A stretch of 44,324 bases of DNA from IMG/VR virus record IMGVR_UViG_3300023184_002652, positions 1 through 44,324 of that record; one strand, written 5' to 3'. The notes beneath the pieces were generated by a model. That model saw only the letters and a list, made by a program, of their open reading frames with translations. It did no database searches and was not told the DNA's origin. Below are positions 27,335-35,047 of the stretch, in pieces. How positions within the stretch are numbered: the stretch's first letter is position 1; each line of letters starts with the position of its first letter. Source of the DNA: a virus. The translations under genes and the position numbers were made by a program.

Positions 27335-28784
27335 TGCAGGCATAGCTCTCATCGACGATGGTGAGATCAAGTTTGCCGCACATGCAGAACGTTACAGCAA
27401 ACGCAAACACGACAGCGAACTCAACGTTGAGATGCTCAACGACTGCTTTGACCGTTACGGCACACCCACACGTATTGCCTACTATGAACGTCCTTGGCTA
27501 AAGAAAACACGACAGTTATATGCTGGTCAATACAAAGACCTATTAGAGCCTGGTATCAAACACAAATTAGAACAAGTGTGGCCTAGAGAAACTATGCCTC
27601 GCATAGAGTATTATGGACACCATCAGAGCCATGCGGCTGCAGGCTTCCAAACAAGCCCATTTGATGATGCCACAGTGGTAGTGATCGATGCTATAGGTGA
27701 GTGGGACACTATTACTATATGGCATGCCTACTATGATGATCAAGGTCGTGCGCAATATAAAAAGCTATGGAGCCGTAAATATCCACACAGTATCGGTCTA
27801 ATGTATAGTGCGTTTACTAAGCAAGCAGATCTTCGCCCATTGGACGAAGAGTATATTTTAATGGGAATGGCTGGATGGGGGAAAACTGATATAGTGTCAG
27901 CACTTCGCCTACGTAAGTCACTAATAAGTGATGATCAAGATATTATTTTTAAACACAATCTGCATTTAGGATTAACCGAAGATCTAGTCTACCCAGAAGA
28001 TCATATGGACATGGCCGCATCAGTGCAGGAACTTACAGAGGATCTGATCGGCAGTGTAATGATCAGAGCCAGCGATATTGGCTATAGCAGTAATTTAGTT
28101 TATATGGGCGGCGTCGCCCTTAATTGTAGTGCTAATCGTATATTAGGAGAATATTTTGATCGCATTTGGATTATGCCTAATCCCGGTGATGCTGGTAGTA
28201 GCCTTGGCGCGGCAGCTTTGGCTTGGGGCAGAAGATTGGATTGGCATAACGCTTTCCTTGGTTATGATATCGCTGGCCCTTACCCTACTAAAGATATCAT
28301 TTCCGAGTTAGTTACAAATAAAATCTGCGGTGTGGCCAGTGGCCGTGCAGAGTTTGGTCCAAGGGCATTAGGTAATCGAAGTTTATTAGCGGATCCCAGA
28401 GGTCCAGATATTAAGGATCAAGTAAATGAAATCAAACGACGTCAGAAATTCAGACCTTTCGCTCCAGTTATACTTGAAGAACTTGTCCATGATTATTTTG
28501 ACATGCCTGTCAATTGGAATTCAAGTGCTTATATGCAGACCGTGGCACACTGCAAGCATCCTGATCGTTATCCTGCTATTGTTCACGTTGATGGTACTAG
28601 TCGTGTCCAGACTGTTGCCGCTGATGGGTCGGGAATAAGACAGCTCTTAGAGGCATGGTTTGAATGGACAGGTTGCCCTATGTTACTTAACACAAGCCTA
28701 AACATTAGAGGTGAACCAATGGTAAATGATCGTGCAGATGCAGATCGTTTTGAACAGTTATACGGAGTTCGAGTTTGCTCATGA
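27300..28784 (+). CDS. Carbamoyltransferase (NodU/CmcH/TobZ family)
   Basis: A 494-residue protein with both family domains. The N-terminal domain (1 to about 310) opens MNILGISAGFHDAGIALI and carries YGHHQSHAAAGF (105-116), the metal-binding His motif. Later come GGVALNCSAN (270-279) and NPGDAGSSLGAA. The C-terminal domain carries GRAEFGPRALGNRSLLADPR (348-367), KFRPFAP and a LLNTSLNIRGEPMV region near the end. Family members use carbamoyl phosphate and ATP to O-carbamoylate sugars, for example in Nod factors and aminoglycosides. It is somewhat shorter than typical bacterial members. It implies a hydroxyl-bearing sugar as acceptor and so is the best clue to the cluster's chemistry. Bases 27421-27480 have 31 G or C of 60, richer than its neighbours. 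Confidence 0.92.
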   Translation: MNILGISAGFHDAGIALIDDGEIKFAAHAERYSKRKHDSELNVEMLNDCFDRYGTPTRIAYYERPWLKKTRQLYAGQYKDLLEPGIKHKLEQVWPRETMPRIEYYGHHQSHAAAGFQTSPFDDATVVVIDAIGEWDTITIWHAYYDDQGRAQYKKLWSRKYPHSIGLMYSAFTKQADLRPLDEEYILMGMAGWGKTDIVSALRLRKSLISDDQDIIFKHNLHLGLTEDLVYPEDHMDMAASVQELTEDLIGSVMIRASDIGYSSNLVYMGGVALNCSANRILGEYFDRIWIMPNPGDAGSSLGAAALAWGRRLDWHNAFLGYDIAGPYPTKDIISELVTNKICGVASGRAEFGPRALGNRSLLADPRGPDIKDQVNEIKRRQKFRPFAPVILEELVHDYFDMPVNWNSSAYMQTVAHCKHPDRYPAIVHVDGTSRVQTVAADGSGIRQLLEAWFEWTGCPMLLNTSLNIRGEPMVNDRADADRFEQLYGVRVCS

Positions 28785-29584
28785 AGAACTATTGGAACTT
28801 AGGTGGATCTCTGGATTTAGGCACGTATCCACGCGGCCAAGAAACGCAGTTTAGTCTTAGTGATCTTGACAGTGAAGAACGTTTTAATAATATACAAGGT
28901 ACACGTCATCAAGGTGATCCGCAGTGGCATGCTGACAGCTTTAGTTACAAGTATAATAGCAATGGTTTCCGTAGCAGAGAATTTGATCTCGATGAAATGA
29001 ACCCAGTCATGCTCACTCTTGGGTGTAGCCATACGGTTGGAGTAGGGGTCCCCCAACAACATAATTGGCCCGAATATCTTTGTGCTAAGTATTTTCCTGG
29101 ACATGTAGTATGGAATGCTGGGCTTGGTGGTGCATCTGCTGATACCGTGGCCAGATTAGCTGTTAATATGATACCAATCATAAAACCTGCGATTGTTGCT
29201 GTGTTATGGCCAAGCCTGTATAGATTTGAAACCTATGAAAATGGTGCTGTGATGAATGGTGTATGGACGATGGAACAGGATAATCTACAGTATGAAGATA
29301 ATACAGCCTATAACAATCAAACCAAAAACAAAACAATTTTAGATTTATTACAAGAGGTTTATAAGTTTAAATTACTGACTATCGACTGGGATCATACAGT
29401 GCAAAAAGTCTACGATACCGTAGCATGGTCCAAGGCCAGAGATGGTGCTCATTTTGGAATAGAATGGCATCAACAGATAGCCTATGACTTTTATCTACAG
29501 TATAGTAATCCTGAAGATTTTGTGTTAAAATATACAAATCCTAAAATCTATTGGGAATTATACAAGGATCGAAACATTAAATGA
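28781..29584 (+). CDS. SGNH/GDSL hydrolase-like protein, no. 5, with canonical DxxH
   Basis: A 267-residue protein from the ATG at 28781, which overlaps the previous stop as ATGA. A TTG at 28775 is also in frame. Residues 1-75 form an extra N-terminal region ending in NSNGFRSREFDLDE, a feature of several phage SGNH proteins. Block I is LGCSHTVGVGV with S83. The oxyanion block is WNAGLGGASAD. Block V is RDGAHFGIEWH, where D221-x-x-H224 is the intact catalytic pair. It is the only SGNH member here with a textbook DxxH. It is probably an esterase or acyltransferase acting on the cluster's product. It overlaps the kinase gene by ATGA. Confidence 0.82.
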   Translation: MKNYWNLGGSLDLGTYPRGQETQFSLSDLDSEERFNNIQGTRHQGDPQWHADSFSYKYNSNGFRSREFDLDEMNPVMLTLGCSHTVGVGVPQQHNWPEYLCAKYFPGHVVWNAGLGGASADTVARLAVNMIPIIKPAIVAVLWPSLYRFETYENGAVMNGVWTMEQDNLQYEDNTAYNNQTKNKTILDLLQEVYKFKLLTIDWDHTVQKVYDTVAWSKARDGAHFGIEWHQQIAYDFYLQYSNPEDFVLKYTNPKIYWELYKDRNIK

Positions 29585-30015
29585 AGATACTAATAATGGG
29601 GTTGCCTGGTAGCGGTAAGACAACCTTAGCAGAAAAACTATTCAATGAACTGTTAAAAAATCATCATACTGAGTGGGTGAATGCCGACGATCTACGCAAA
29701 GAAACCGACGATTGGGATTTTAGTCCTGATGGACGACGTCGCCAGGCACTTCGCATGCGTGCTATCGCTGACAAGGGTATTGCACAAAATTTTATTATGA
29801 TCTGTGATTTTGTTTGCCCTACACGTGAATTACGTGCGATATTTGATGCTGATATGGTCATATGGTTGGATACTATCCCTAAGAGCAAATATAGTGACAC
29901 TAATAGTATTTTTGAACGGCCTACTGAAGAAGAATATGACATAAGGATAGATGAATTTGCCAGCGATAAATGGTCTGAAACATTAGCTGATCTAATCCAC
30001 ATGTTGGTGCCATAA
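29581..30015 (+). CDS. APS-kinase-like P-loop kinase
   Basis: A 144-residue protein. Walker A is GLPGSGKTT (7-15). The next key segment is WVNADDLRKETDDWDFSPDG (about 36-55), the acceptor-binding pattern of adenylylsulfate kinases, followed by GRRRQALRMRAIAD. DFVCPTRELRAIFDADMVIW (about 79-98) completes the fold. The likely reaction is ATP-dependent phosphorylation of a small hydroxyl compound. APS itself would give PAPS for sulfation, but I see no sulfotransferase in this window, so another substrate is possible. It is shorter than bacterial CysC (about 200 residues). It overlaps both neighbours (ATGA before, TAATG after). Confidence 0.82.
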   Translation: MKILIMGLPGSGKTTLAEKLFNELLKNHHTEWVNADDLRKETDDWDFSPDGRRRQALRMRAIADKGIAQNFIMICDFVCPTRELRAIFDADMVIWLDTIPKSKYSDTNSIFERPTEEEYDIRIDEFASDKWSETLADLIHMLVP

Positions 30016-31316
30016 TGTATGATATCTTTATAATGGATATGGGCGGCCATGATGAAAATGTCCGCAACCTTCAAACACTTTATCCACACAGTCGGGTGGT
30101 TCGCTACTACGATAATCATTTAGACACTGTAAAACGCTGTGTAGCACGCAGTAGAACCCCTTATTGCTGGGTAATCGCCAGTTGCTGTAACTACTGGGAT
30201 TTTGATTTTGACTACAAACCGGTGCCATGGGAAGCCTATCAATTACACTGCTGGCACAGCGGATATGAAAAGTTTGGTGATACATTCCTTATAAATGTCG
30301 CTGAATTTGAACTACAAAAGGACATACCTCTATTAGAATGGTATAAGGAAGTAAATTGGCATTACCCTGGTGTGCCCAGATTGCCGTGGCCCTTGTTAGA
30401 AACTACCACAGAAGACATTACCTCAGAACTCAAACGCTATAAATTTGATGCACCCTATGTGTGGATCAATCAGCGGGTAGATTTCCATCCTACATTATGG
30501 AATAAACGTGCCTTTTATAGTTTTAATAACGCAGGTAGTATCAGTATAGCCCCACGTGATATTCAAGCACATTTAGGGTCACAAATCTACGATTATCCAT
30601 ACATTATCAAGGAAAAACGTGAATATTTGACACCTAATCCACTGGATATTATCTATATCAGTAACGGCGAACCCGAGGCAGAACGCTGGTATGAACACCT
30701 CGTAAACACCACACAAAGACCTGTTAAGCGTGTCCAAAATGTTGTTGGTCGCAGTAGGGCATATAAAGCCGCGGCCAAACTAAGTTCCACTCAGTGGTTT
30801 TTTACTGTATTTGCTAAGTTAGAAGTTTTGCCAACATTTGATTGGGAGTGGCAACCAGACTGGTTACAAGAACCCAAACACTATATATTCCATAGCCGTA
30901 ATCCTGTAAATGGGTTAGAGTATGGCCATATGGGAGTAATTGCTTATAACAAACAACTGGTATTAGATACAGATACTCCTGGATTGGACTTTACTCTAAG
31001 TAAAGCGCATGCTGTGGTTCCACGTGTAAGTGCAGTCGCACACTATAATACCACACCCGAACTAACTTGGCGAACTGCGTTCCGAGAAGTGATCAAACTC
31101 AAAGATGACGTGGTTAAAACTGGTAGTATCGAAAGTGACTACAGACTTAATACTTGGCTGACTATAGGTGATGGTGATTATGCAGAATTTAGTATATTAG
31201 GAGCACAAGATGCTGTTGAATATTATGATGCTGTTGAAGGCGATTACGATAAGTTGTTGCTAAGTTTTGAGTGGGCTTGGTTGCGAGAATACTACGCTAA
31301 CCGATACTCTGTTTGA
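30015..31316 (+). CDS. Tandem glycosyltransferase-like protein with degenerate metal-binding motifs
   Basis: A 433-residue protein of two similar halves. The N-terminal half begins MYDIFIMDMGGHDEN and has RSRTPYCWVIASCCNYWDFD (about 48-67). The C-terminal half begins DIIYISNGEPEAERWYEHL (about 212-230) and has GRSRAYKAAAKLSSTQWFFT followed by VFAKLEV (about 249-275), then NPVNGLEYGHMG. The second half is related to the N-terminal domain of the 14805 protein. Where that protein has V-D-G-D, these halves read I-A-S-C and V-F-A-K. Catalytic metal binding therefore looks lost, and a scaffold or sugar-binding role is possible. Its last 20 bases overlap the convergent aminotransferase gene. Confidence 0.68.
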   Translation: MYDIFIMDMGGHDENVRNLQTLYPHSRVVRYYDNHLDTVKRCVARSRTPYCWVIASCCNYWDFDFDYKPVPWEAYQLHCWHSGYEKFGDTFLINVAEFELQKDIPLLEWYKEVNWHYPGVPRLPWPLLETTTEDITSELKRYKFDAPYVWINQRVDFHPTLWNKRAFYSFNNAGSISIAPRDIQAHLGSQIYDYPYIIKEKREYLTPNPLDIIYISNGEPEAERWYEHLVNTTQRPVKRVQNVVGRSRAYKAAAKLSSTQWFFTVFAKLEVLPTFDWEWQPDWLQEPKHYIFHSRNPVNGLEYGHMGVIAYNKQLVLDTDTPGLDFTLSKAHAVVPRVSAVAHYNTTPELTWRTAFREVIKLKDDVVKTGSIESDYRLNTWLTIGDGDYAEFSILGAQDAVEYYDAVEGDYDKLLLSFEWAWLREYYANRYSV

Positions 31317-32415
31317 TAGAATCAACTACATATTCTATTTCGTAGTCTTCCAATTCTGGATAGATAGGTAAACTTAGACAAGTTCTCGAAAAATCTTCAG
31401 CCCCAGGTAATATGCCGCTGTCACCAAAATTCCAACTTAAAGGGTGCAGATGTAATGGTGTTGAATAATTGATGCGAGTTTCAACCCCCAGCTGTTCTAA
31501 ATCAATTTTTAAAGTCGAACGATTGTGATAGTGTATAACATATTTGCTCCAGGCATGCTCTACATTTGCATCAACCGGTGGAATACCAACGTAACCATCT
31601 AATTCTTCTGTATAGTAATCAGCAATTTCAGTCCTACGTTTTTGCCACTGGTCAAAGTATTTTAGTTTGACCAACATCTGCGCACAGTCTGACTCTGACA
31701 TCTTACTGTTAGTGCCTGACTGTATGTGTTCGTTGCCCTTACCATTGTCACGATAATCAGCGACCAGTTCCCATATAGCAGGGTCATCAGTAACGATCAT
31801 ACCACCTGATCCGTAGTTGTTTAAATTCTTAGTAGGATCAAAACTTAAGCAACTAACGTCACCTAACTTACCACTGGGCACTCCGCGATAATATGCACCA
31901 AACGATTGCGCTGCATCTTCAATAACAGGAATTTTTTCATCAGCAAACATTTCTTGATAGGTGATTAACTGTTCTTGATTAAGTATGTTTCCAAATAGAT
32001 TAACATACATAATTGCCGCGATCTCTTCAGACGGCACTGGGATTTTATTTAAATCAATTAATCCTGTTTGCGCATCAACATCGCAGTATACGGGATCAAA
32101 GCCTGATTCTATTACTGAATTGAGCGTAGCAATAAAACTCTGCGTAGGTATTAGGATCTTGTTACGCTTGCCGCGGAAGTATTCATTATCAACAGCACGT
32201 AGGCTAAAGATTAACGCCTGTGTGCAGCTACCGACTGCGCAGGCATATCTGCGTTCAGTCATCTTAGCGATAGTTTTTTCAAATGCGTTAGTATGTACTC
32301 CATCTAATACTCGCCCAGATGCATAGACCTTGTCGGTTGCATCTAAGATTTCTTCACGTAGTGTTTGGTATTGTCTATCTAAGCCAAAGAACGGGATTTT
32401 TGCTGTACCAATCAT
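31297..32415 (-). CDS. DegT/DnrJ/EryC1/StrS-type sugar aminotransferase
   Basis: A 372-residue PLP enzyme. The usual order is present: FFGLDRQYQTLREEI (9-23), SGRVLDG (33-39), GSCTQAL (62-68), VIEDAAQSFGAYYRG (164-178) with D167, and SFDPTKNLNNYGSGG (191-205) with K196 as the PLP-binding Lys. The C-terminus YSTPLHLHPL carries the conserved substrate-side His/Pro. Members transfer an amino group from Glu or Gln to a keto sugar nucleotide. The full length and intact residues suggest activity. It overlaps the upstream epimerase gene by 41 bases, and the pair probably makes an amino or deoxy sugar. It is convergent with the plus-strand cluster, overlapping its last gene by 20 bases. Confidence 0.93.
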   Translation of the reverse strand: MIGTAKIPFFGLDRQYQTLREEILDATDKVYASGRVLDGVHTNAFEKTIAKMTERRYACAVGSCTQALIFSLRAVDNEYFRGKRNKILIPTQSFIATLNSVIESGFDPVYCDVDAQTGLIDLNKIPVPSEEIAAIMYVNLFGNILNQEQLITYQEMFADEKIPVIEDAAQSFGAYYRGVPSGKLGDVSCLSFDPTKNLNNYGSGGMIVTDDPAIWELVADYRDNGKGNEHIQSGTNSKMSESDCAQMLVKLKYFDQWQKRRTEIADYYTEELDGYVGIPPVDANVEHAWSKYVIHYHNRSTLKIDLEQLGVETRINYSTPLHLHPLSWNFGDSGILPGAEDFSRTCLSLPIYPELEDYEIEYVVDSIKQSIG

Positions 32416-33340
32416 AATACCTTTGGAAACCTTCTTCTACATTAACTTTTGGTGTGTATCCTAAGTCACGTTGTGCTTTCATAATACTTAGGCGACCACG
32501 TTTGGGGAAACTAAGATCACGATCTGCAACGATCAAATCACCTCGACCGGCAATACTAATAGCCAGTTCAGCTGCATCTTTAAGTGTGTATTGCTTATCA
32601 TCCGAACGTGTGATGTTATATACTTGCCCACTGGCACGATCGTTAGTTGCGGCTAGCACTATACCCATAGCAGTATCTTCTACGTAGGTAAAGTCTAAGA
32701 CTTCATCTGCGCCTTTAACCTTGAGTGTTTCTCCACGCATGGCCATGGTCATGAACTTGCTGACTACACGATCTTCTACGTCCCATTCGCCATATACAGC
32801 ACTTGGACGGATAATGGTATAATCAAACGCACCCAAGCGATGATAATCTTCTACAAGTTTTTCACCCATGAGTTTCATGATGCCATACTGGCCTTGTGGA
32901 CGGCAGGTGTGTGCTTCTAATACATCTGCGGTAAAATCACCGTAGACCATGCTGGAACTGATATAAACAAACTTCTTGACATTATTTTTACGGCTTGCTT
33001 CTAATAAGCTGATCAATCCGTTTGACATCACATCGCTGGCCAACAGTGGATTCTGTTCTACGACTTTCTGTCGAGGAAAGCTGGCAAGGTGTATAACCGT
33101 ATCTATCTCGTATGTGCGAATTATCGTATTTAAAAATTCAGTATCGCGGATATCGATCTTCCTTACCTTAGCGTTAAATCTTTTGTGTCGATTGGCAATA
33201 AGATAATCTAATTCTGCCTTAGGTATAAAACCGTAATCAGTTTCTGTGTCAATTACATAACACTCATGCCCTTGCGATTCTAATATGCGAACAACATTGT
33301 GCCCTATAAACCCGCTACCACCTGTTACTAAGTATTTCAT
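32375..33340 (-). CDS. NAD-dependent sugar epimerase/dehydratase (extended SDR)
   Basis: A 321-residue extended short-chain dehydrogenase/reductase. The Rossmann motif is TGGSGFIG (6-13). D31 after the second strand suggests NAD preference. IHLASFPR (83-90) and YISSSMVYG (126-134) follow, with the catalytic pair Y152-x-x-x-K156 in QYGIMK. RPSAVYGEWDVEDR and DFTYVEDTAMGI close the substrate domain. It acts on nucleotide-linked sugars, as an epimerase or as a 4,6-dehydratase-like enzyme. The exact reaction cannot be read from sequence. It starts on an ATGA overlap with the MazG-like gene, with an AAAGG ribosome site. The aminotransferase downstream points to supply of an amino sugar. Confidence 0.92.
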   Translation of the reverse strand: MKYLVTGGSGFIGHNVVRILESQGHECYVIDTETDYGFIPKAELDYLIANRHKRFNAKVRKIDIRDTEFLNTIIRTYEIDTVIHLASFPRQKVVEQNPLLASDVMSNGLISLLEASRKNNVKKFVYISSSMVYGDFTADVLEAHTCRPQGQYGIMKLMGEKLVEDYHRLGAFDYTIIRPSAVYGEWDVEDRVVSKFMTMAMRGETLKVKGADEVLDFTYVEDTAMGIVLAATNDRASGQVYNITRSDDKQYTLKDAAELAISIAGRGDLIVADRDLSFPKRGRLSIMKAQRDLGYTPKVNVEEGFQRYYDWYSKNPVLWLR

Positions 33341-33714
33341 TGGTTACCTTTCTTTAAGAACTGAGCCAGCTCAGGAGCCTTCCAACCCATTGGTTTTAAG
33401 ACTTTGCCATCTTCACGCTTACGCACTTTACCAGTTTCTTTATCAATCTTGTTGAAGTTGGTCTGCATGACTTCTTTCCAAGCACCTTCAGCATCAGCAC
33501 CCATCGAGTGTATACACCCCGTAGCTACAACAATAATATCAATCAGTGCATCTAACATTTCTTTGTGATCATACTTCTTATATGCTTCGTTAAATTCTCG
33601 AACTTCTTCGTCGATTAGATTAGCATACAAGGCTACTTGCCCATGATTATAATCTTCTGTGGTTTGATCACAGGCCTTCATGAATTTTTCTTGATCTCTA
33701 AATGGATTCATCAT
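33337..33714 (-). CDS. MazG-like nucleotide pyrophosphohydrolase
   Basis: A 125-residue all-alpha protein. The metal-binding pattern of the MazG/PRA-PH superfamily is present: LIDEEVREFNEAY (about 33-45), then MLDALIDIIVVATG (about 53-66), giving E-x-x-E followed by D-x-x-D. The C-terminal KETGKVRKREDGKVLKPMGW motif is common in phage members. Such enzymes hydrolyse NTPs or dNTPs to monophosphates, or lower alarmone levels. It starts on an ATGA overlap with the 51-residue gene upstream. It belongs to the thyA-led operon, in keeping with a nucleotide-metabolism role. Confidence 0.88.
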   Translation of the reverse strand: MMNPFRDQEKFMKACDQTTEDYNHGQVALYANLIDEEVREFNEAYKKYDHKEMLDALIDIIVVATGCIHSMGADAEGAWKEVMQTNFNKIDKETGKVRKREDGKVLKPMGWKAPELAQFLKKGNQ

Positions 33715-33866
33715 CGACCTCTTCCTGCAGACTTCTTAGCAGGCTTATGACTGGTGACTTGGTCTTTAGCAGAACCTTTGGTTTTGTCTGCTTTTGACTG
33801 TTTAATACCAACGCCTTGTTGCTGTTTCTTTTTTTCTAATGCGGCTTTTAATATATCGTATGCCAT
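33711..33866 (-). CDS. 51-residue basic, disordered-type protein
   Basis: A short frame of 51 residues starting MAYDILKAALEKKKQQQ and ending KPAKKSAGRGR. It has a strong GGAGGA ribosome site 5 bases before the ATG, and its stop overlaps the next ATG (TGA within ATGATG). It fills the whole gap between the flanking genes. The sequence has a short N-terminal helix and a Lys/Gln/Ser-rich tail with no fold. It could be a nucleic-acid-binding or scaffold peptide. No function is known to me. Confidence 0.7.
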   Translation of the reverse strand: MAYDILKAALEKKKQQQGVGIKQSKADKTKGSAKDQVTSHKPAKKSAGRGR

Positions 33867-33867
33867 A

Positions 33868-34113
33868 CTATCCTCCCCACTTTAATTTAAAATATGTTAG
33901 GTCTTGTTCTTCTAACCATGCAAATATGATTACCATCCATCCATAGGTTTCTTGATTAGGCCGGACTATGTATTCCATTTGCTGTTTACTGTTCTTGTGT
34001 AACCACTGTCCTTTTTCACTCTTTTCCCACTCTAATATAGGAGCCGCGGCATATAGCTCAGGATCCTCTACGTCACCCATTGGTATCTTATGGACTATTA
34101 GTTTTAGTCCCAT
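33868..34113 (-). CDS. Small conserved phage protein
   Basis: An 81-residue protein. The recognisable segment is MGDVEDPELYAAAPILEWEK (about 12-31), followed by GQWLHKNSKQ and a C-terminal beta region (WMVIIFAWLEEQDLTYFKL). The GDVEDPxLYAA pattern is familiar to me from short proteins of T4-like marine phages, with no assigned role. It overlaps the upstream gene by 10 bases and ends one base before the 51-residue gene. It is soluble and acidic. Confidence 0.75.
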   Translation of the reverse strand: MGLKLIVHKIPMGDVEDPELYAAAPILEWEKSEKGQWLHKNSKQQMEYIVRPNQETYGWMVIIFAWLEEQDLTYFKLKWGG

Positions 34114-34745
34114 AGGCTACGATAGTATTTGCCAAACAATCTTAGACCGTTGTCGATGCGTTTATGATATGCTTCTAAGCCTTTGCGATCTACTTTGATC
34201 TTGCGGACCTGTGTGTTAAGGTCATCGTTTGGATCGTTGGCCTTGCTATGATCATAGAACTGCCCATCACCATCATCACTAATAAGTTGTTCATGTGCCC
34301 AGATCATTTCATCTAATACCCAATCAAAGCGTTTGAAAAAGTTCTTGTCAGTAGACCCGTTTTCACGATGTTTCTTTTGCTCTGCTTTGGTAGGATGTAG
34401 ATGTTTAGGAACATCAGCTAGGTCTACATTAGGAGCACCGTGCTTGACTTCTTTTAATCGTTTGAGCATAGGCACAACGATAAGACTAAGTGTGCTATCC
34501 ATACTCCAAACATCATATGAGTCAATCTTAATATACTCAGTACGTTTACGTTTCTCATAAATCCAGTTGCAGAGATTAACGACCCAATCTACACTGGCTA
34601 ACCATTTGCCTAACTTGTCGCTTAGGCGATAGTCCCAACGTGCGGCTTGTTTTTTGTTAGGATACTTTTCTTGCCAAAAGAATACTGCGTCCACGATCTG
34701 ATATGGACCCCAGAAGTTTAAATATTTTCCAATATATACTTTCAT
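34104..34745 (-). CDS. Conserved phage protein of unknown function
   Basis: A 213-residue protein. The start is the ATG at 34745: it overlaps the previous stop as ATGA and has GAGGA at the right distance, while the ATG six bases upstream directly abuts the GAGGA. The sequence opens MKVYIGKYLNFWGPYQIVDA. A WVVNLCNWIYEKRKRTEYIK region follows, then DSYDVWSMDSTLSLIVVPML (about 75-94) and KHGAPNVDLADVP. I associate this order with a family widespread in T4-like marine phages and lacking any known activity. It has no catalytic signature I can name. Confidence 0.78.
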   Translation of the reverse strand: MKVYIGKYLNFWGPYQIVDAVFFWQEKYPNKKQAARWDYRLSDKLGKWLASVDWVVNLCNWIYEKRKRTEYIKIDSYDVWSMDSTLSLIVVPMLKRLKEVKHGAPNVDLADVPKHLHPTKAEQKKHRENGSTDKNFFKRFDWVLDEMIWAHEQLISDDGDGQFYDHSKANDPNDDLNTQVRKIKVDRKGLEAYHKRIDNGLRLFGKYYRSLWD

Positions 34746-35047
34746 TTCCATTCCTCTAAATGCCTAAAGAATCTAAGCGTGTAATCGACATATTCTGCTT
34801 CACTTAAATCAGCATAAAATATCACCATCTTATGCCAGTCAAATGAATTATCATCCATCATGTATTCTATCTTGATATCGTTTTCTTCTACCCAACGATA
34901 CTGTTCGGTCTTGCTAAAATGTTCTGCACAATGCATGTATATCTGTCGTGCATTTAACTTATAAGCATTATGGAAGTGCATGGCTTCTGTAAACAAGCGC
35001 ACACGATGCGGCCGCTCAAATCTATGCAAATTAATTTTAGATGCCAT
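34742..35047 (-). CDS. Small conserved phage protein
   Basis: A 101-residue protein starting at the ATG at 35047, which has an AAGGAA ribosome site just upstream. An ATG at 35062 lies before that site and is unlikely. The sequence opens MASKINLHRFERPHRVRLFT. The middle is His-rich (MHFHNAYKLNARQIYMHCAE), and the end reads YADLSEAEYVDYTLRFFRHL. No domain is recognised. It overlaps the end of the radical SAM gene upstream by 11 bases and the next gene by ATGA. Confidence 0.72.
   Translation of the reverse strand: MASKINLHRFERPHRVRLFTEAMHFHNAYKLNARQIYMHCAEHFSKTEQYRWVEENDIKIEYMMDDNSFDWHKMVIFYADLSEAEYVDYTLRFFRHLEEWK

Noticed and set aside
29581-30015. Kinase as part of a sulfation (PAPS) pathway
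   Set aside because: No sulfotransferase or ATP sulfurylase is visible in the window, so sulfation is only one possibility and was not claimed.
29664-30119. A 151-codon minus-strand frame across the kinase gene
   Set aside because: It lies opposite a clear P-loop kinase on the coding strand and spans a gene junction, with no recognisable protein features.
32454-33206. Plus-strand frames opposite the epimerase gene
   Set aside because: They are shadows of a clear SDR gene, basic and low in structure, without ribosome sites.
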